64,000 nucleotides of DNA from the NCBI GenBank assembly GCA_021776795.1, contig JAJFFC010000008.1, forward strand, positions 1 through 64,000, given 5' to 3'. Position numbers and translations under genes: made by a program. The DNA is from Planctomycetota bacterium (GTDB lineage Bacteria > Planctomycetota > UBA1135). The notes under the pieces are model-generated. The model saw only the letters and a list, made by a program, of their open reading frames with translations. It was not told where the DNA came from and did not search any database. Within the stretch, counting starts at the first letter, position 1, and every line of letters starts with the position of its first letter. This document shows positions 44,346 to 52,768 of this stretch, piece after piece.

Positions 44346-46013
44346 CTATGGGGTTATGTCAATCAACACCGGTCGCGTCGCCCCATGCACAATCAGGTCG
44401 ATGCCACTGCCTTCGTAATGGACCACCGAAAAATGCAGCGTGCGCCCAACCAGGGTCGTGGTGACCCCAGGGCCAAGATTCATGGTCACGGTGGCGTCGC
44501 CATCGGCGTCGAGCGGGCCACTGGGATTCTGCAGAGGGCCTGGCCAAATTCCTGCCAGGCTGTCGTTATAAACGCCATCTTGGCCGAGCGGAATCTCCCA
44601 GCCACGGAGGATGGTGGGGCCGGTGCCAATCAGGCTCAGAATGGTCCAGTACTTGATGTTGCTTGAGAACACCCAGCTGTGCGCGGGAAAATCGACGTCG
44701 AGAACGATATTCGCGCCTACGGCAGCGGAAATGCTGGTGACGTTGGAGGTCAGCATTGGCTTGAAGGACCACACCGATACTGCGCCCTTATCAATGCCAG
44801 CGTCGCGCCGGTGCGGTTCGCCAACCATAAAGTCGAGGTCACCGTCTTGATCGTAATCACCGAGTGCATGCACGCGCGAGGCAAAGTCGCCGCCGAAGCC
44901 ATCGGATTCGGTAATCCACAGGCGACGGCCGTTGCGGCCAGAGTAAAAGTAAACTCGGCCACCATAAAAGGCGCCATTGGCTCCAATCATGACTTCGTCG
45001 AAGCCGTCACCGTCGATGTCGCCGACACTGCCTACACTCGAACCCATCCATTCCTCGGCGACGTTGCCAGCGTAGCGAAAGATGAGCGAGTCATCGGCAC
45101 CAGAGAACACACTGGCAGCCCCCACTGCTGGTATGGAAGCTGGTTGTTCACGCGGCGCACCAATGATGATGTCTTCGATGCCGTCGCCATCGTGATCGCC
45201 GGCGAGCCCCAGGGAGCACCCGAACTCCGCGCGGAAGGCTTGGCCTACAAAGCGGGTGATTTCGGCGCCGGTGCTGCCATCGAGCATGCGCACCACACCG
45301 ACATCACTGAGGCCACCGACATCGGCCAGCGGGGAAGCAGCCAAGCATTCGGCTTTGCCATCTCCATTGCGGTCAGGAATGGCAAGCACGGCGCGGCCGA
45401 AATGGTCCAGGCGCCCTTCTCCGGGAACATTCCAAATCACGGCGCCAGTTTCGCCACTGATGGCATACACCCGGCCGCTATCGAGAAGCATGCCGCCATC
45501 GGAGTCGCCGGCACCGACAAAGAGATCATCTTTGCCATCGCCGTCTAGGTCGCCGCCATTGGACAGCGCTTCCCCAAAGTCATCGGCGTTGCCGGGTGCT
45601 GGGATAAGACGAATCAAGGAGCCATCTAAACCGGAAAGAATGTGCACCTCGCCATTGCCTTGGGAGGCTCCGACCGCAATATCTGCCAAACCGTCGTTAT
45701 TCATGTCGGCCATCGCGGCCACGGCCAAACCCATTTGCGCGAAGTCTTGTTGCCCGCTCACTTCCCACAGCAAGCTGCCATCAACGCCGGACCAAACGCG
45801 AATCACGCCGGAGTTGGTGAAGCCACCGGCATCGGCTGCCCATGCGCCACCGACAAGTTCGCCAATGCCATCACCAGTGACATCGGGCATGGAGCCCAGG
45901 GTATCGCCCATGAGATCGCCCGCGGCATCGCCGATTTGCAGCTGAGTGCGGTCGAAGCCGCCGCCCGAAATTTGCGGACTAGCGAGAAGAAAGGTGAGGA
46001 GAAGGGTGCACAT
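44346..46013 (-). CDS. secreted FG-GAP/integrin-alpha-like repeat protein
   Basis: A 555-residue protein from the ATG at 46013, which directly precedes the signal peptide MCTLLLTFLLASPQ; the longer frame is not signal-like. Seven FG-GAP-type blades with calcium-binding DxDxDG loops follow (DVTGDGIGELVGGAW, DMNNDGLADIAVGAS, DLDGDGKDDLFVGAG, DRNGDGKAECLAAS, DHDGDGIEDIIIGA, DIDGDGFDEVMIGA, DYDQDGDLDFMVGE). The last ~110 residues are a separate beta domain resembling those of other secreted proteins here. Likely surface propeller stabilised by Ca2+. The IS end is one base beyond its stop, so the 3' end is at an insertion boundary. Confidence 0.82.
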   Translation of the reverse strand: MCTLLLTFLLASPQISGGGFDRTQLQIGDAAGDLMGDTLGSMPDVTGDGIGELVGGAWAADAGGFTNSGVIRVWSGVDGSLLWEVSGQQDFAQMGLAVAAMADMNNDGLADIAVGASQGNGEVHILSGLDGSLIRLIPAPGNADDFGEALSNGGDLDGDGKDDLFVGAGDSDGGMLLDSGRVYAISGETGAVIWNVPGEGRLDHFGRAVLAIPDRNGDGKAECLAASPLADVGGLSDVGVVRMLDGSTGAEITRFVGQAFRAEFGCSLGLAGDHDGDGIEDIIIGAPREQPASIPAVGAASVFSGADDSLIFRYAGNVAEEWMGSSVGSVGDIDGDGFDEVMIGANGAFYGGRVYFYSGRNGRRLWITESDGFGGDFASRVHALGDYDQDGDLDFMVGEPHRRDAGIDKGAVSVWSFKPMLTSNVTSISAAVGANIVLDVDFPAHSWVFSSNIKYWTILSLIGTGPTILRGWEIPLGQDGVYNDSLAGIWPGPLQNPSGPLDADGDATVTMNLGPGVTTTLVGRTLHFSVVHYEGSGIDLIVHGATRPVLIDITP

Positions 46014-46192
46014 GGTTCGCGTGGTGCACAAAGCACCGGCGGCGGCACCAGGGATTGCCTGCCGCTCGCAGTCTAGCGAAACAGGATGCCGCAATCGCAG
46101 ATGAAATCTCTCAAAAAAGAAAGAAATACTCGTGGGAACCATGGAGGGGACTTATGGCACTCACCCCTAGGGACCTTTCTCATTTCCCCCCC

Positions 46193-47953
46193 ATGAAAAC
46201 GCGCTACTACCTGATTCTCATTGGTCTGCTGGCCCTCACCGGCTGGACCGCCCTCCAAGCTTTGGCAACCACAGCGAAGGCCGCGGACCCACCCAAGGTG
46301 GGCGAAGACTTGCTGCTTGGCAACGACAAACTTGTCGTCCTGCCAGTCAACGACTTGGGCATGCATTGCATGGACAAGGAGTATTCGGTGTTCACCATTC
46401 TCCCGCCCTTCAACGTCATCAATACACAAGTGGTGTACCGCAATCCTTTTGGCGTACCGCAGATACTCGATGACAACCTGATTGAAGTTCGCTATATGGG
46501 AACCACCGATTTAGATGGCTCCCTCAACACCACCAGCGTGAATAAGACCGACTTCTGGGATCACGCCGATGCCCTGTTTGGCGTCACCCTACAGGATGGG
46601 GAAAGCCTCACGGGGTTATTCATGCCGGCCGATGCCCCAGTACCTGGCCCACAGCTCACCGAATACGACGCCAACGCCAATTCTTTCGCTGCCTTTGGTG
46701 TGCCAATCACCCCATTGGATGACAGCGCGGTTTACAACCCTTATCCCCTACTCCGCTTTGGTGTGTACAGGAAAGGCACCGACCGCTTGCTGGCCTGGAC
46801 CGATGCTGTGGTTCCCGTATCTTCCGAAGTCGACTGCAAGTTATGCCACGTCGGCAATGAGATTGGCACCATGCGCCCAGGGGTCACTTGGAGCTTGTCT
46901 CCTGATCCAGAGGTTGAAGCTAAGGAAAACGTGTTGATCCTGCACGATGTCGACCACGCCACCAACCTCATGGTGTCAAAGCCGGTTCTATGTGCAGGCT
47001 GTCACTACAGCCCGGCCTTGGACTTGGCTGGCACCGGCCCGACTGGGGACCAAATCGGCAAATCGCTAATGTCGGAGGCCATGCATGAATATCACGGCAA
47101 CTTGGTCGACGGCAGCGGCTTCCCGGTGTTCCCGCCACAAGGCACGGTGGAGCAAACTTGTTTCCAATGCCACCCTGGTTTTGAAACCCAATGTCAGCGC
47201 GGGGCCATGAAAAATGGCGGCATGCAGTGCTTGGATTGCCATGGCGACATGCTTTCCGTCGGCGGCACTTACCCGCTGCTGGCCGGTGGCAGTATCGATG
47301 GCACCAACGACGGCCAATCGCGTCGCCCTTGGGTCGACATGCCGCGTTGCCAGTCATGTCATACCGGCGATGCTCTACAGCACCTCAGTGGGACAGGCGT
47401 CACCCTCGCCGCCGATGGTATCCGCCTACGCAAGGCTTATCGCAACCATGACCTTTCTGCCTCGCCGCTGCTGGCCGTGAATGATCGTTTTGCCGAAGAG
47501 CTCAACACCCTCTACCGCTTTAGCCGCGGTCATGGTGGCATCAGCTGCGAAGCCTGTCACGGCGCCACCCATGCGGTGTGGCCAAATGAAAATCGCCGAG
47601 CATCAGACAACGCCACTTCCTTTGAACTGCAAGGTCATGAAGGCATGTTGATGGAATGCACCACTTGTCACCAGCCTGGAACCCTGTGGTCGAAAACCAT
47701 GGATGGCCCACACGGCATGCACCAAGTCGGTGACACCACCTTTGCCAGCACTGAGGACCACAAGGAACTCTTCGAGCAGAACGCCGCGCAGTGCCAAGCC
47801 TGTCATGGCGTTGACCTAAGCGGCACGGTGCTCTCGCGCATGGGCGATACCCGTAGCCTGAAGAAAAAGGATTTCGGCCGCATCACGCTGACCAAAGGCC
47901 AAATCGTGTCGTGCGATCTATGCCACGAGATGCCGGACCCCGACGAAGACTAA
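46193..47953 (+). CDS. secreted nine-haem c-type cytochrome
   Basis: A 586-residue protein from the ATG at 46193, which opens a signal/anchor (MKTRYYLILIGLLALTGWTALQALA). Residues about 30-220 form a beta-rich domain without haem (VLPVNDLGMHCMDKEYSVFTILPPFNVINTQVVY). The C-terminal two-thirds hold nine CxxCH sites: CKLCH, CAGCH, CFQCH, CLDCH, CQSCH, CEACH, CTTCH, CQACH and CDLCH. Such proteins carry electrons in the periplasm. The N-terminal domain is a conserved partner in planctomycete multihaem proteins, but its function is unknown. No maturation genes are near. Divergent from the FG-GAP gene. Confidence 0.85.
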   Translation: MKTRYYLILIGLLALTGWTALQALATTAKAADPPKVGEDLLLGNDKLVVLPVNDLGMHCMDKEYSVFTILPPFNVINTQVVYRNPFGVPQILDDNLIEVRYMGTTDLDGSLNTTSVNKTDFWDHADALFGVTLQDGESLTGLFMPADAPVPGPQLTEYDANANSFAAFGVPITPLDDSAVYNPYPLLRFGVYRKGTDRLLAWTDAVVPVSSEVDCKLCHVGNEIGTMRPGVTWSLSPDPEVEAKENVLILHDVDHATNLMVSKPVLCAGCHYSPALDLAGTGPTGDQIGKSLMSEAMHEYHGNLVDGSGFPVFPPQGTVEQTCFQCHPGFETQCQRGAMKNGGMQCLDCHGDMLSVGGTYPLLAGGSIDGTNDGQSRRPWVDMPRCQSCHTGDALQHLSGTGVTLAADGIRLRKAYRNHDLSASPLLAVNDRFAEELNTLYRFSRGHGGISCEACHGATHAVWPNENRRASDNATSFELQGHEGMLMECTTCHQPGTLWSKTMDGPHGMHQVGDTTFASTEDHKELFEQNAAQCQACHGVDLSGTVLSRMGDTRSLKKKDFGRITLTKGQIVSCDLCHEMPDPDED

Positions 47954-47977
47954 GCCGGCGGCGCGCGGCGTGGCCGT

Positions 47978-48364
47978 CTAATCGAGGACGGTCACGCTGC
48001 CATCTAAGCCAACCCACAGCGCCGCAACCGGCAGTTGGGGATAGCACTCGCGCAACACTTTGGCTGCGCTCAGCGTGATGGCGACTTCGTCTTCGTGAGT
48101 CAAGTCCGGCGGCATACCGGCACATCCTTCGTGCCCGGCCACGCACATGCCGACGCTTTCATGCGCTTGGATGGAGATATCGGCGCGAAAGCGAATGCCG
48201 GCCAAAATGCTTTCGTCACCACGCGCCAAAGCGGCCACGGGACCGGCTTCGGTAATGGTATCGATCCATTGCACCTGGTAGCGCTCGCGCATCCAGGAGG
48301 AGACTGCTTCTTGCACTCGACCGTCCATGCAGTTGACGGCAGTGCCAAATCCTTGATTCGACAT
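47978..48364 (-). CDS. small beta-carbonic-anhydrase-like protein
   Basis: A 128-residue protein from the ATG at 48364 (MSNQGFGTAVNCMDGRVQEAV). It keeps the beta-CA zinc pattern: VNCMDGR (Cys, Asp-Arg dyad) near residue 11 and VAGHEGCAGMP (His-x-x-Cys) near 84, with VQWIDTITEAGP between. It is shorter than typical beta-CAs and belongs to a small group of carbonic-anhydrase-like proteins whose activity is mostly untested. It follows the aconitase-family gene by 7 bases, so the two are cotranscribed. Confidence 0.72.
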   Translation of the reverse strand: MSNQGFGTAVNCMDGRVQEAVSSWMRERYQVQWIDTITEAGPVAALARGDESILAGIRFRADISIQAHESVGMCVAGHEGCAGMPPDLTHEDEVAITLSAAKVLRECYPQLPVAALWVGLDGSVTVLD

Positions 48365-48371
48365 GATGTGT

Positions 48372-50360
48372 TTAGGCGTGAGCTTCTTGTCCGGCGAACA
48401 TGCCCTGGCGATAAGCGCTAATGCGGCCGGTGAAGGCGCTCGCAGCGACCGATAACGGACTCGCGAGATACAACTGACCCGGGCCGGAGCGGCCAGAGAA
48501 GTTGCGGTTAATGGCACTCACTGTGACTTGTTCGCTGGTTTCGGAGACACCTGGCCCGCAGCCGATGCACGCGCCACAGCCAGGATTGATGAGGGTGACG
48601 CCAGCTTGCTCAAACAATTCCAGCCAACCTTGGCTGCGTGCGTAATCTTGCACCGGCTTGGAGCCGAACTGAATGAAGAACTCGACGCCGTCGCGCACCT
48701 TTAGGCCAGCTTCGACCGCAGCACGACAAACTTCAGCGTAGTAACGGAAGTCTTCGACCTTGCCGGCAGTGCAAGACCCACCGTAGGCAATGTCGATGGC
48801 GACGTCGCCGAGGCCTTCGATCATGGCGCCGTAGGTGGGGTCACCTGGCGTGGCGACCATAGGCATGATTGCGCCGAGGTCAATCTTGTGTACCCCACCG
48901 CTGTAGGTGGCGCCCTCATCTGGGGCGACAAATCGCGCGGCGAGAGCTTCCCGGCTCATGTCCGGGCGGCGCTCCGCGAGCCAATCCAACAAAGATTCGT
49001 CGCCTTCGCAAATGCCGGTGCGCGCCGTGCATTCGGTGGCCATATTGCACAAGGTGGCGCGCTCATCGACCGACAAACTGGCCAAGCCAGGGCCGCCGAA
49101 CTCCATCGAGCGGTTGAGCGTGTCTTCACGTTTGGCAAAGGTGTCGAGAATCGCGAGCATGACGTCTTTCGCAGTCACGCCAGCAGCCAACTCCCCTTCG
49201 AGCTCGAAGCGAATCGATTCCGGAACCTTGACGAAGGTAAAGCCGGAGTAGATCAGTGCGGCGTATTCTGTCGCGCCGACGCCATAGGTCAGCGCATTGG
49301 AGCCGCCACCCATACAGGTGTGCGAATCGGTGGCCTGAATGAAGTCACCGGGCTCAATGAACTCTTCCCGCGCCACCTGGTGGCAAATGCCCGGGCTGAC
49401 GCCATCTTTTGCCGAATAATCGCGCACGCCGGTGTGCTTTTGGAAAGCGACCTGCAGATCACGCAAGGTTTGGATCTGCGAGATAAAGGGCGCAAAGCGG
49501 GCGACGCCATCGGCGTAAAGCAAGTGGTCTTCAAACACCGCGAGCTTTTCCGGGTTCTGCACTTGGTAGTCGGCACCGTATTGCTCGGCGAGGAAGGTGT
49601 GAACCTGTGCAGTGGTGAACTCGTGGCTGTAGCCGCCGTCGACCTTGGCCAACACGGCGTCATCGGGCGCGACGAAGGGGCCATCGGCACCTGGATTGAG
49701 CATTTTGGCCGCGATCATTTTCTCGGCCATGGTCATGGGGCGCTTGCCTGTGGCATTGGGCGGCAAAGTAATGCTGCCGTCGGCGACCATGTTGGAAAAA
49801 GCGAACAGGCCACCGTTCTCCAAAATCAGGCGCGTGACTGGATCATAGCGATCGGTAAAGGCGTCGAGTGGAAGCGACTCCCCCGCCTGAAGTTGCTTGA
49901 GCATGTCATGATCACCCATCAACTGACCAAGGTTGATGTTGTTGCGCTCGTGAATCGGCGCAAAGCTCGCGGCGAAGACATAACGAATGCCACTCCAGCG
50001 CTCGCACTGCGGCGCGGTTTCGCGCGAGGAGCCGGTGCCTTTGCGGAAGCCCGAAACAATCGCTTCGAAGTTACCGTCCATCAAGGCGCGGGTCTGGAAC
50101 ACGCGCTCGCCGTTGGCATCGAGCAGGCCAGCATAGGCGTCGAGGGCGATGTCCTCTGGGCGGTGGCGGAAGCACACCCACGCCGGAGTCATGACGTCGG
50201 TGTTGATGTCATCGAGCAAATCCTCGACCTTGAGGTCCTCCATCTTCAAATCGAGACCGTGGTACAGCTGCTGCTTAATCAGCTCCGTATCCTTGGTCAG
50301 GAAGAGGACGCGCTTGTTGGGGTCGAGCTTCAGCTCCTTGGGTGGCCAGGAATCACTCAT
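48372..50360 (-). CDS. aconitase-superfamily hydro-lyase with N-terminal swivel domain
   Basis: A 662-residue cytoplasmic enzyme from the ATG at 50360 (MSDSWPPKELKLDPN). Domain order is permuted relative to AcnA: residues about 40-180 are the small swivel domain (DDINTDVMTPAWVCF, GTGSSRETAPQCERWSGIRYVFAASFAPIHERNNINLG), followed by the large domain with ATDSHTCMGGGSNALTYGVGATE near 340, AYGGSCTAGKVEDFRYY near 535 and INPGCGACIGCGPGVSE near 600, supplying the [4Fe-4S] Cys residues. It dehydrates and rehydrates a 2- or 3-hydroxy tricarboxylate or isopropylmalate; substrate specificity cannot be read from the sequence. Cotranscribed with the carbonic-anhydrase-like gene. Confidence 0.85.
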   Translation of the reverse strand: MSDSWPPKELKLDPNKRVLFLTKDTELIKQQLYHGLDLKMEDLKVEDLLDDINTDVMTPAWVCFRHRPEDIALDAYAGLLDANGERVFQTRALMDGNFEAIVSGFRKGTGSSRETAPQCERWSGIRYVFAASFAPIHERNNINLGQLMGDHDMLKQLQAGESLPLDAFTDRYDPVTRLILENGGLFAFSNMVADGSITLPPNATGKRPMTMAEKMIAAKMLNPGADGPFVAPDDAVLAKVDGGYSHEFTTAQVHTFLAEQYGADYQVQNPEKLAVFEDHLLYADGVARFAPFISQIQTLRDLQVAFQKHTGVRDYSAKDGVSPGICHQVAREEFIEPGDFIQATDSHTCMGGGSNALTYGVGATEYAALIYSGFTFVKVPESIRFELEGELAAGVTAKDVMLAILDTFAKREDTLNRSMEFGGPGLASLSVDERATLCNMATECTARTGICEGDESLLDWLAERRPDMSREALAARFVAPDEGATYSGGVHKIDLGAIMPMVATPGDPTYGAMIEGLGDVAIDIAYGGSCTAGKVEDFRYYAEVCRAAVEAGLKVRDGVEFFIQFGSKPVQDYARSQGWLELFEQAGVTLINPGCGACIGCGPGVSETSEQVTVSAINRNFSGRSGPGQLYLASPLSVAASAFTGRISAYRQGMFAGQEAHA

Positions 50361-50446
50361 CTTCGGCCTATTGTACCCTCGCTGCGGGCTTCTTCGGATA
50401 CACTCAAGAGTGTGGTTTCGGACCAAGAAGCCCGCTTTCTAGATTC

Positions 50447-51376
50447 ATGACTCTCCGCCTCTTCCCCTCTTCCGTGCTGGCGTTCAGCGCTCTCGCCATG
50501 ACTTCCAGCCTCTCAGCTCAGGCGCCCTTTCTGGATCAGCAGCCGACCCAGCTCGACAGCCGCTCCGCCCACGACACCTTTTTTGCCACGGCAGATAACT
50601 TCACCGTCAGCGCTGCGGTCGATATCAACAGCATGACATGGTGGGGTAGTTGGGCAGTTGCGGGCGCCGTGGTGCCGGACAGCTTTGATATTTACTTCCA
50701 CCAAGACAGCGCTGGCCCTTTCGGCCAACAACCGGGGACGGTGCTCGCTAGCTTCCTCGGCGTCACGCCGTCGATTGCCGCTACTGGCCTTAGCTTTCCG
50801 AGCTTTGCCGGACCACTACCTGAGTACCAATTGGATCTGCCCTTGCCCTCCACCGTGTCGCTGAATCCTGGGGTGTATTGGGTGCAAATTGTGTGCACCG
50901 GAAGTAGTGGCAGCGGCGAAGAGTTCGTGTGGGAAATGGCGCCTCAGGATCTCATCAATGGCGCATCGTGCATGGCGTGGTCGCTGGACACGCCGGGCCT
51001 CACTTGGTTCTCGTGCACGCCCTTCGGCGAAACCGATATGTCCTTGCAACTGTTCGAGTCCAGTGGCCCAAGCTACTCGGCGACTGGCTTGGTCGGCGGT
51101 GGCACCGCGGTCTTTGACGTGTCCTCGGCGACTCCCTTTGGCACGGTGTTCCTTGGCTACTCGGTCACCGGCCCCGGGCCGACCTCGACCGCCTTTGGAA
51201 TGGTCGCCATGAGCCCACCCATCCAGTTGCTGCAAGCCTTAGCCATGGATGTGTCCGGCGCCGGAACTTGGTCGACTCTGGTTCCACCAAGTGCTTCTGG
51301 ACTAACCCTCTACACCCAAGCCGTCGACATTACCGGTGGTAGTTTGAGCAACCCACTTGCGGTGACGATTCTGTAA
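50447..51376 (+). CDS. secreted beta-rich protein with shared C-terminal domain
   Basis: A 309-residue protein from the ATG at 50447 (signal peptide MTLRLFPSSVLAFSALAMTSSLSA). Residues 25-200 are beta-rich with AADNFTVSAAVDINSMTWWG, SFDIYFHQDSAGPFGQQPGTVLA and GVYWVQIVCTG, as in planctomycete exported proteins with a PEP-CTERM-like lectin/jelly-roll character. The last ~100 residues, ending LTLYTQAVDITGGSLSNPLAVTIL, are close to the C-terminus of the protein at 563-1615. Function unknown; probably at the cell surface. Confidence 0.7.
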   Translation: MTLRLFPSSVLAFSALAMTSSLSAQAPFLDQQPTQLDSRSAHDTFFATADNFTVSAAVDINSMTWWGSWAVAGAVVPDSFDIYFHQDSAGPFGQQPGTVLASFLGVTPSIAATGLSFPSFAGPLPEYQLDLPLPSTVSLNPGVYWVQIVCTGSSGSGEEFVWEMAPQDLINGASCMAWSLDTPGLTWFSCTPFGETDMSLQLFESSGPSYSATGLVGGGTAVFDVSSATPFGTVFLGYSVTGPGPTSTAFGMVAMSPPIQLLQALAMDVSGAGTWSTLVPPSASGLTLYTQAVDITGGSLSNPLAVTIL

Positions 51377-51394
51377 GGGAAATGGGCTTAGCGC

Positions 51395-52129
51395 TTAGCT
51401 TGCCGTAAATAAACCCGGCACCAAGAGCAGCAGTAAGTTGCCGAGGGAGTGCCATAGCACCGGCATCAATAGGCTGCCGCTGGCGAAGTACACCCACGCC
51501 AGTAGATAGCCAGCGAGTAGGTTGGTGATGGCTGCATTTTCGTAGTACACAAAATGCAGCGCGGCGAAAATGGTGCCGCTGAAGAAGATGACCAGTTTGG
51601 GGCCCAAGCGCGCGGCGAAGCCGGTGCAAAACAACCAACGGTAAACCCCTTCTTCTGCCAGAGGCGCCATCACGCAAACGGGAAACAGCGCGGCGAGAAA
51701 CTCAGAGCCAGTCAGAGCTTGCGGTGCCCAACCCGGCTGGATGCGATCGGCAAACATGAATACCGGAATCAGGAAACTGGAGCAGGTGAACAAGGTCCAC
51801 ATGCTGACGCGCCACCACGGCAACCAGCCATCGCGCGGCCGCCAACGGGGCCAGGGGTGCTGCGGACGCGCTTGGCGCATCATTTCCAATAAGGCCAAAC
51901 CCAAGACAGGAAGGATGACGCGCACCCAAGAATGGGAAAAGCCTTGCTTCACCAGAAAGATGTCGGCCGCCACGCCTCCAATAGCCAAGAAGGGGGCCAT
52001 CCAGCGCCAATGCCCTGCTCCGCGCCGAGCCGCCATGCGCAAATCCAGGCGGTCTGGGTGCGGGATTAGAGCAAGCCACATCATGAAGGGCCAGATTAGC
52101 AGTGCGGGCAGAAGGGTTGTGGCCAACAA
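51395..52129 (-). CDS. CPBP-family intramembrane metalloprotease
   Basis: A 244-residue polytopic membrane protein. The three CPBP (Rce1-like) motifs are present in order: AEEGVYRWLFCTGF (EExxxR) near residue 155, FAALHFVYY near 185 and PVLWHSLGNLLLL near 220. Such proteins cleave in the membrane or act in bacteriocin immunity. The start is uncertain: TTG at 52129 is preceded by no clear ribosome-binding site, and internal ATGs (MMWLALIP, residue 16) are possible. Confidence 0.8.
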   Translation of the reverse strand: MLATTLLPALLIWPFMMWLALIPHPDRLDLRMAARRGAGHWRWMAPFLAIGGVAADIFLVKQGFSHSWVRVILPVLGLALLEMMRQARPQHPWPRWRPRDGWLPWWRVSMWTLFTCSSFLIPVFMFADRIQPGWAPQALTGSEFLAALFPVCVMAPLAEEGVYRWLFCTGFAARLGPKLVIFFSGTIFAALHFVYYENAAITNLLAGYLLAWVYFASGSLLMPVLWHSLGNLLLLLVPGLFTAS

Positions 52130-52133
52130 AAAA

Positions 52134-52162
52134 TGGGAAGCCTGTCCAAGACAGACTTCCCA
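52134..52162. terminator. hairpin between CPBP gene and the small secreted protein gene
   Basis: TGGGAAG and TGTC (52134-52146) pair with GACA and CTTCCCA (52150-52162) around a CAA loop; on the minus strand it is followed by TTTTTTG. It lies right after the stop of the gene at 52181 and would end its transcript, although it touches the start of the CPBP gene. Confidence 0.6.
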
Positions 52163-52180
52163 AAACTGAGGGGCCCCTGA

Positions 52181-52615
52181 TTAAGGACGTGGGATAAAGC
52201 TGGCACTCATGCTGTTGCCGCCTTTGTATGCCGTCAGGATGGAACCGGTTTCCGCGCGCGGGCCATCGACTCGACCGGTGCCATCGTCCGGCAAACCGAG
52301 AATATCGATGTCCAGACGGGCGGTGCCGAAGGCATCGGCAACGGCGCTACCAACGTAGTGACCATCCACCGAGAAGTTCACCAATTGGCCCGGGGGAATG
52401 TTCTTGAGTTCCGCCTCGAGGGACTGGTCAATCAATCCGTTCTCTGGAGATTCCTTGTACTTGCCCTTCAGAATCTGCTGGCCCTGGGTGGCGTTGGCGT
52501 CCCAGATGAGGTCAGCAGCATTGAAGAAAGCCGCGGCCGACTGCGGTGCAGCAAGAGTGAAGACCAAAGCGACAGAAGTCAGCAGAAGGAAGGAGTTCTT
52601 GAAGAAGTTTTTCAT
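52181..52615 (-). CDS. small secreted protein
   Basis: A 144-residue protein with a clear signal peptide (MKNFFKNSFLLLTSVALVFTLAAPQSAAA). The mature part has VNFSVDGHYVGSAVADAFGTARLDIDILG and RVDGPRAETGS, a compact beta-sheet pattern seen in small planctomycete exported proteins of unknown role. It ends just before a transcript hairpin and is probably a single-gene unit. Confidence 0.65.
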   Translation of the reverse strand: MKNFFKNSFLLLTSVALVFTLAAPQSAAAFFNAADLIWDANATQGQQILKGKYKESPENGLIDQSLEAELKNIPPGQLVNFSVDGHYVGSAVADAFGTARLDIDILGLPDDGTGRVDGPRAETGSILTAYKGGNSMSASFIPRP

Positions 52616-52685
52616 GATGTTGTGAGGAGCTTGGGGATGATTCCCTACTCAAGAGGAATGGCTCGGTTTCTTGCCTGTTCCCTTC

Positions 52686-52723
52686 AAAAAAAATGCCGGC
52701 GCCTCCCCCTTGGTGGCACCGGC
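52686..52723 (-). terminator. Rho-independent terminator of the DUF4382 lipoprotein gene
   Basis: On the minus strand GCCGGTGCC pairs with GGCGCCGGC (one G-U) around ACCAAGGGGGA and is followed by ATTTTTTTT. The G-U on the minus strand would be an A-C mismatch on the plus strand, so it acts on the gene ending at 52769. Confidence 0.88.
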
Positions 52724-52768
52724 TAGCGCATGAAGACCCCCCGCCTTCATAGCACTCAACACGAGTGG

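Noticed and set aside
48888-50450. 520-codon plus-strand open frame
   Set aside because: It lies antisense to the aconitase-family gene, has no recognisable motif, and arises from GC-rich codon bias.
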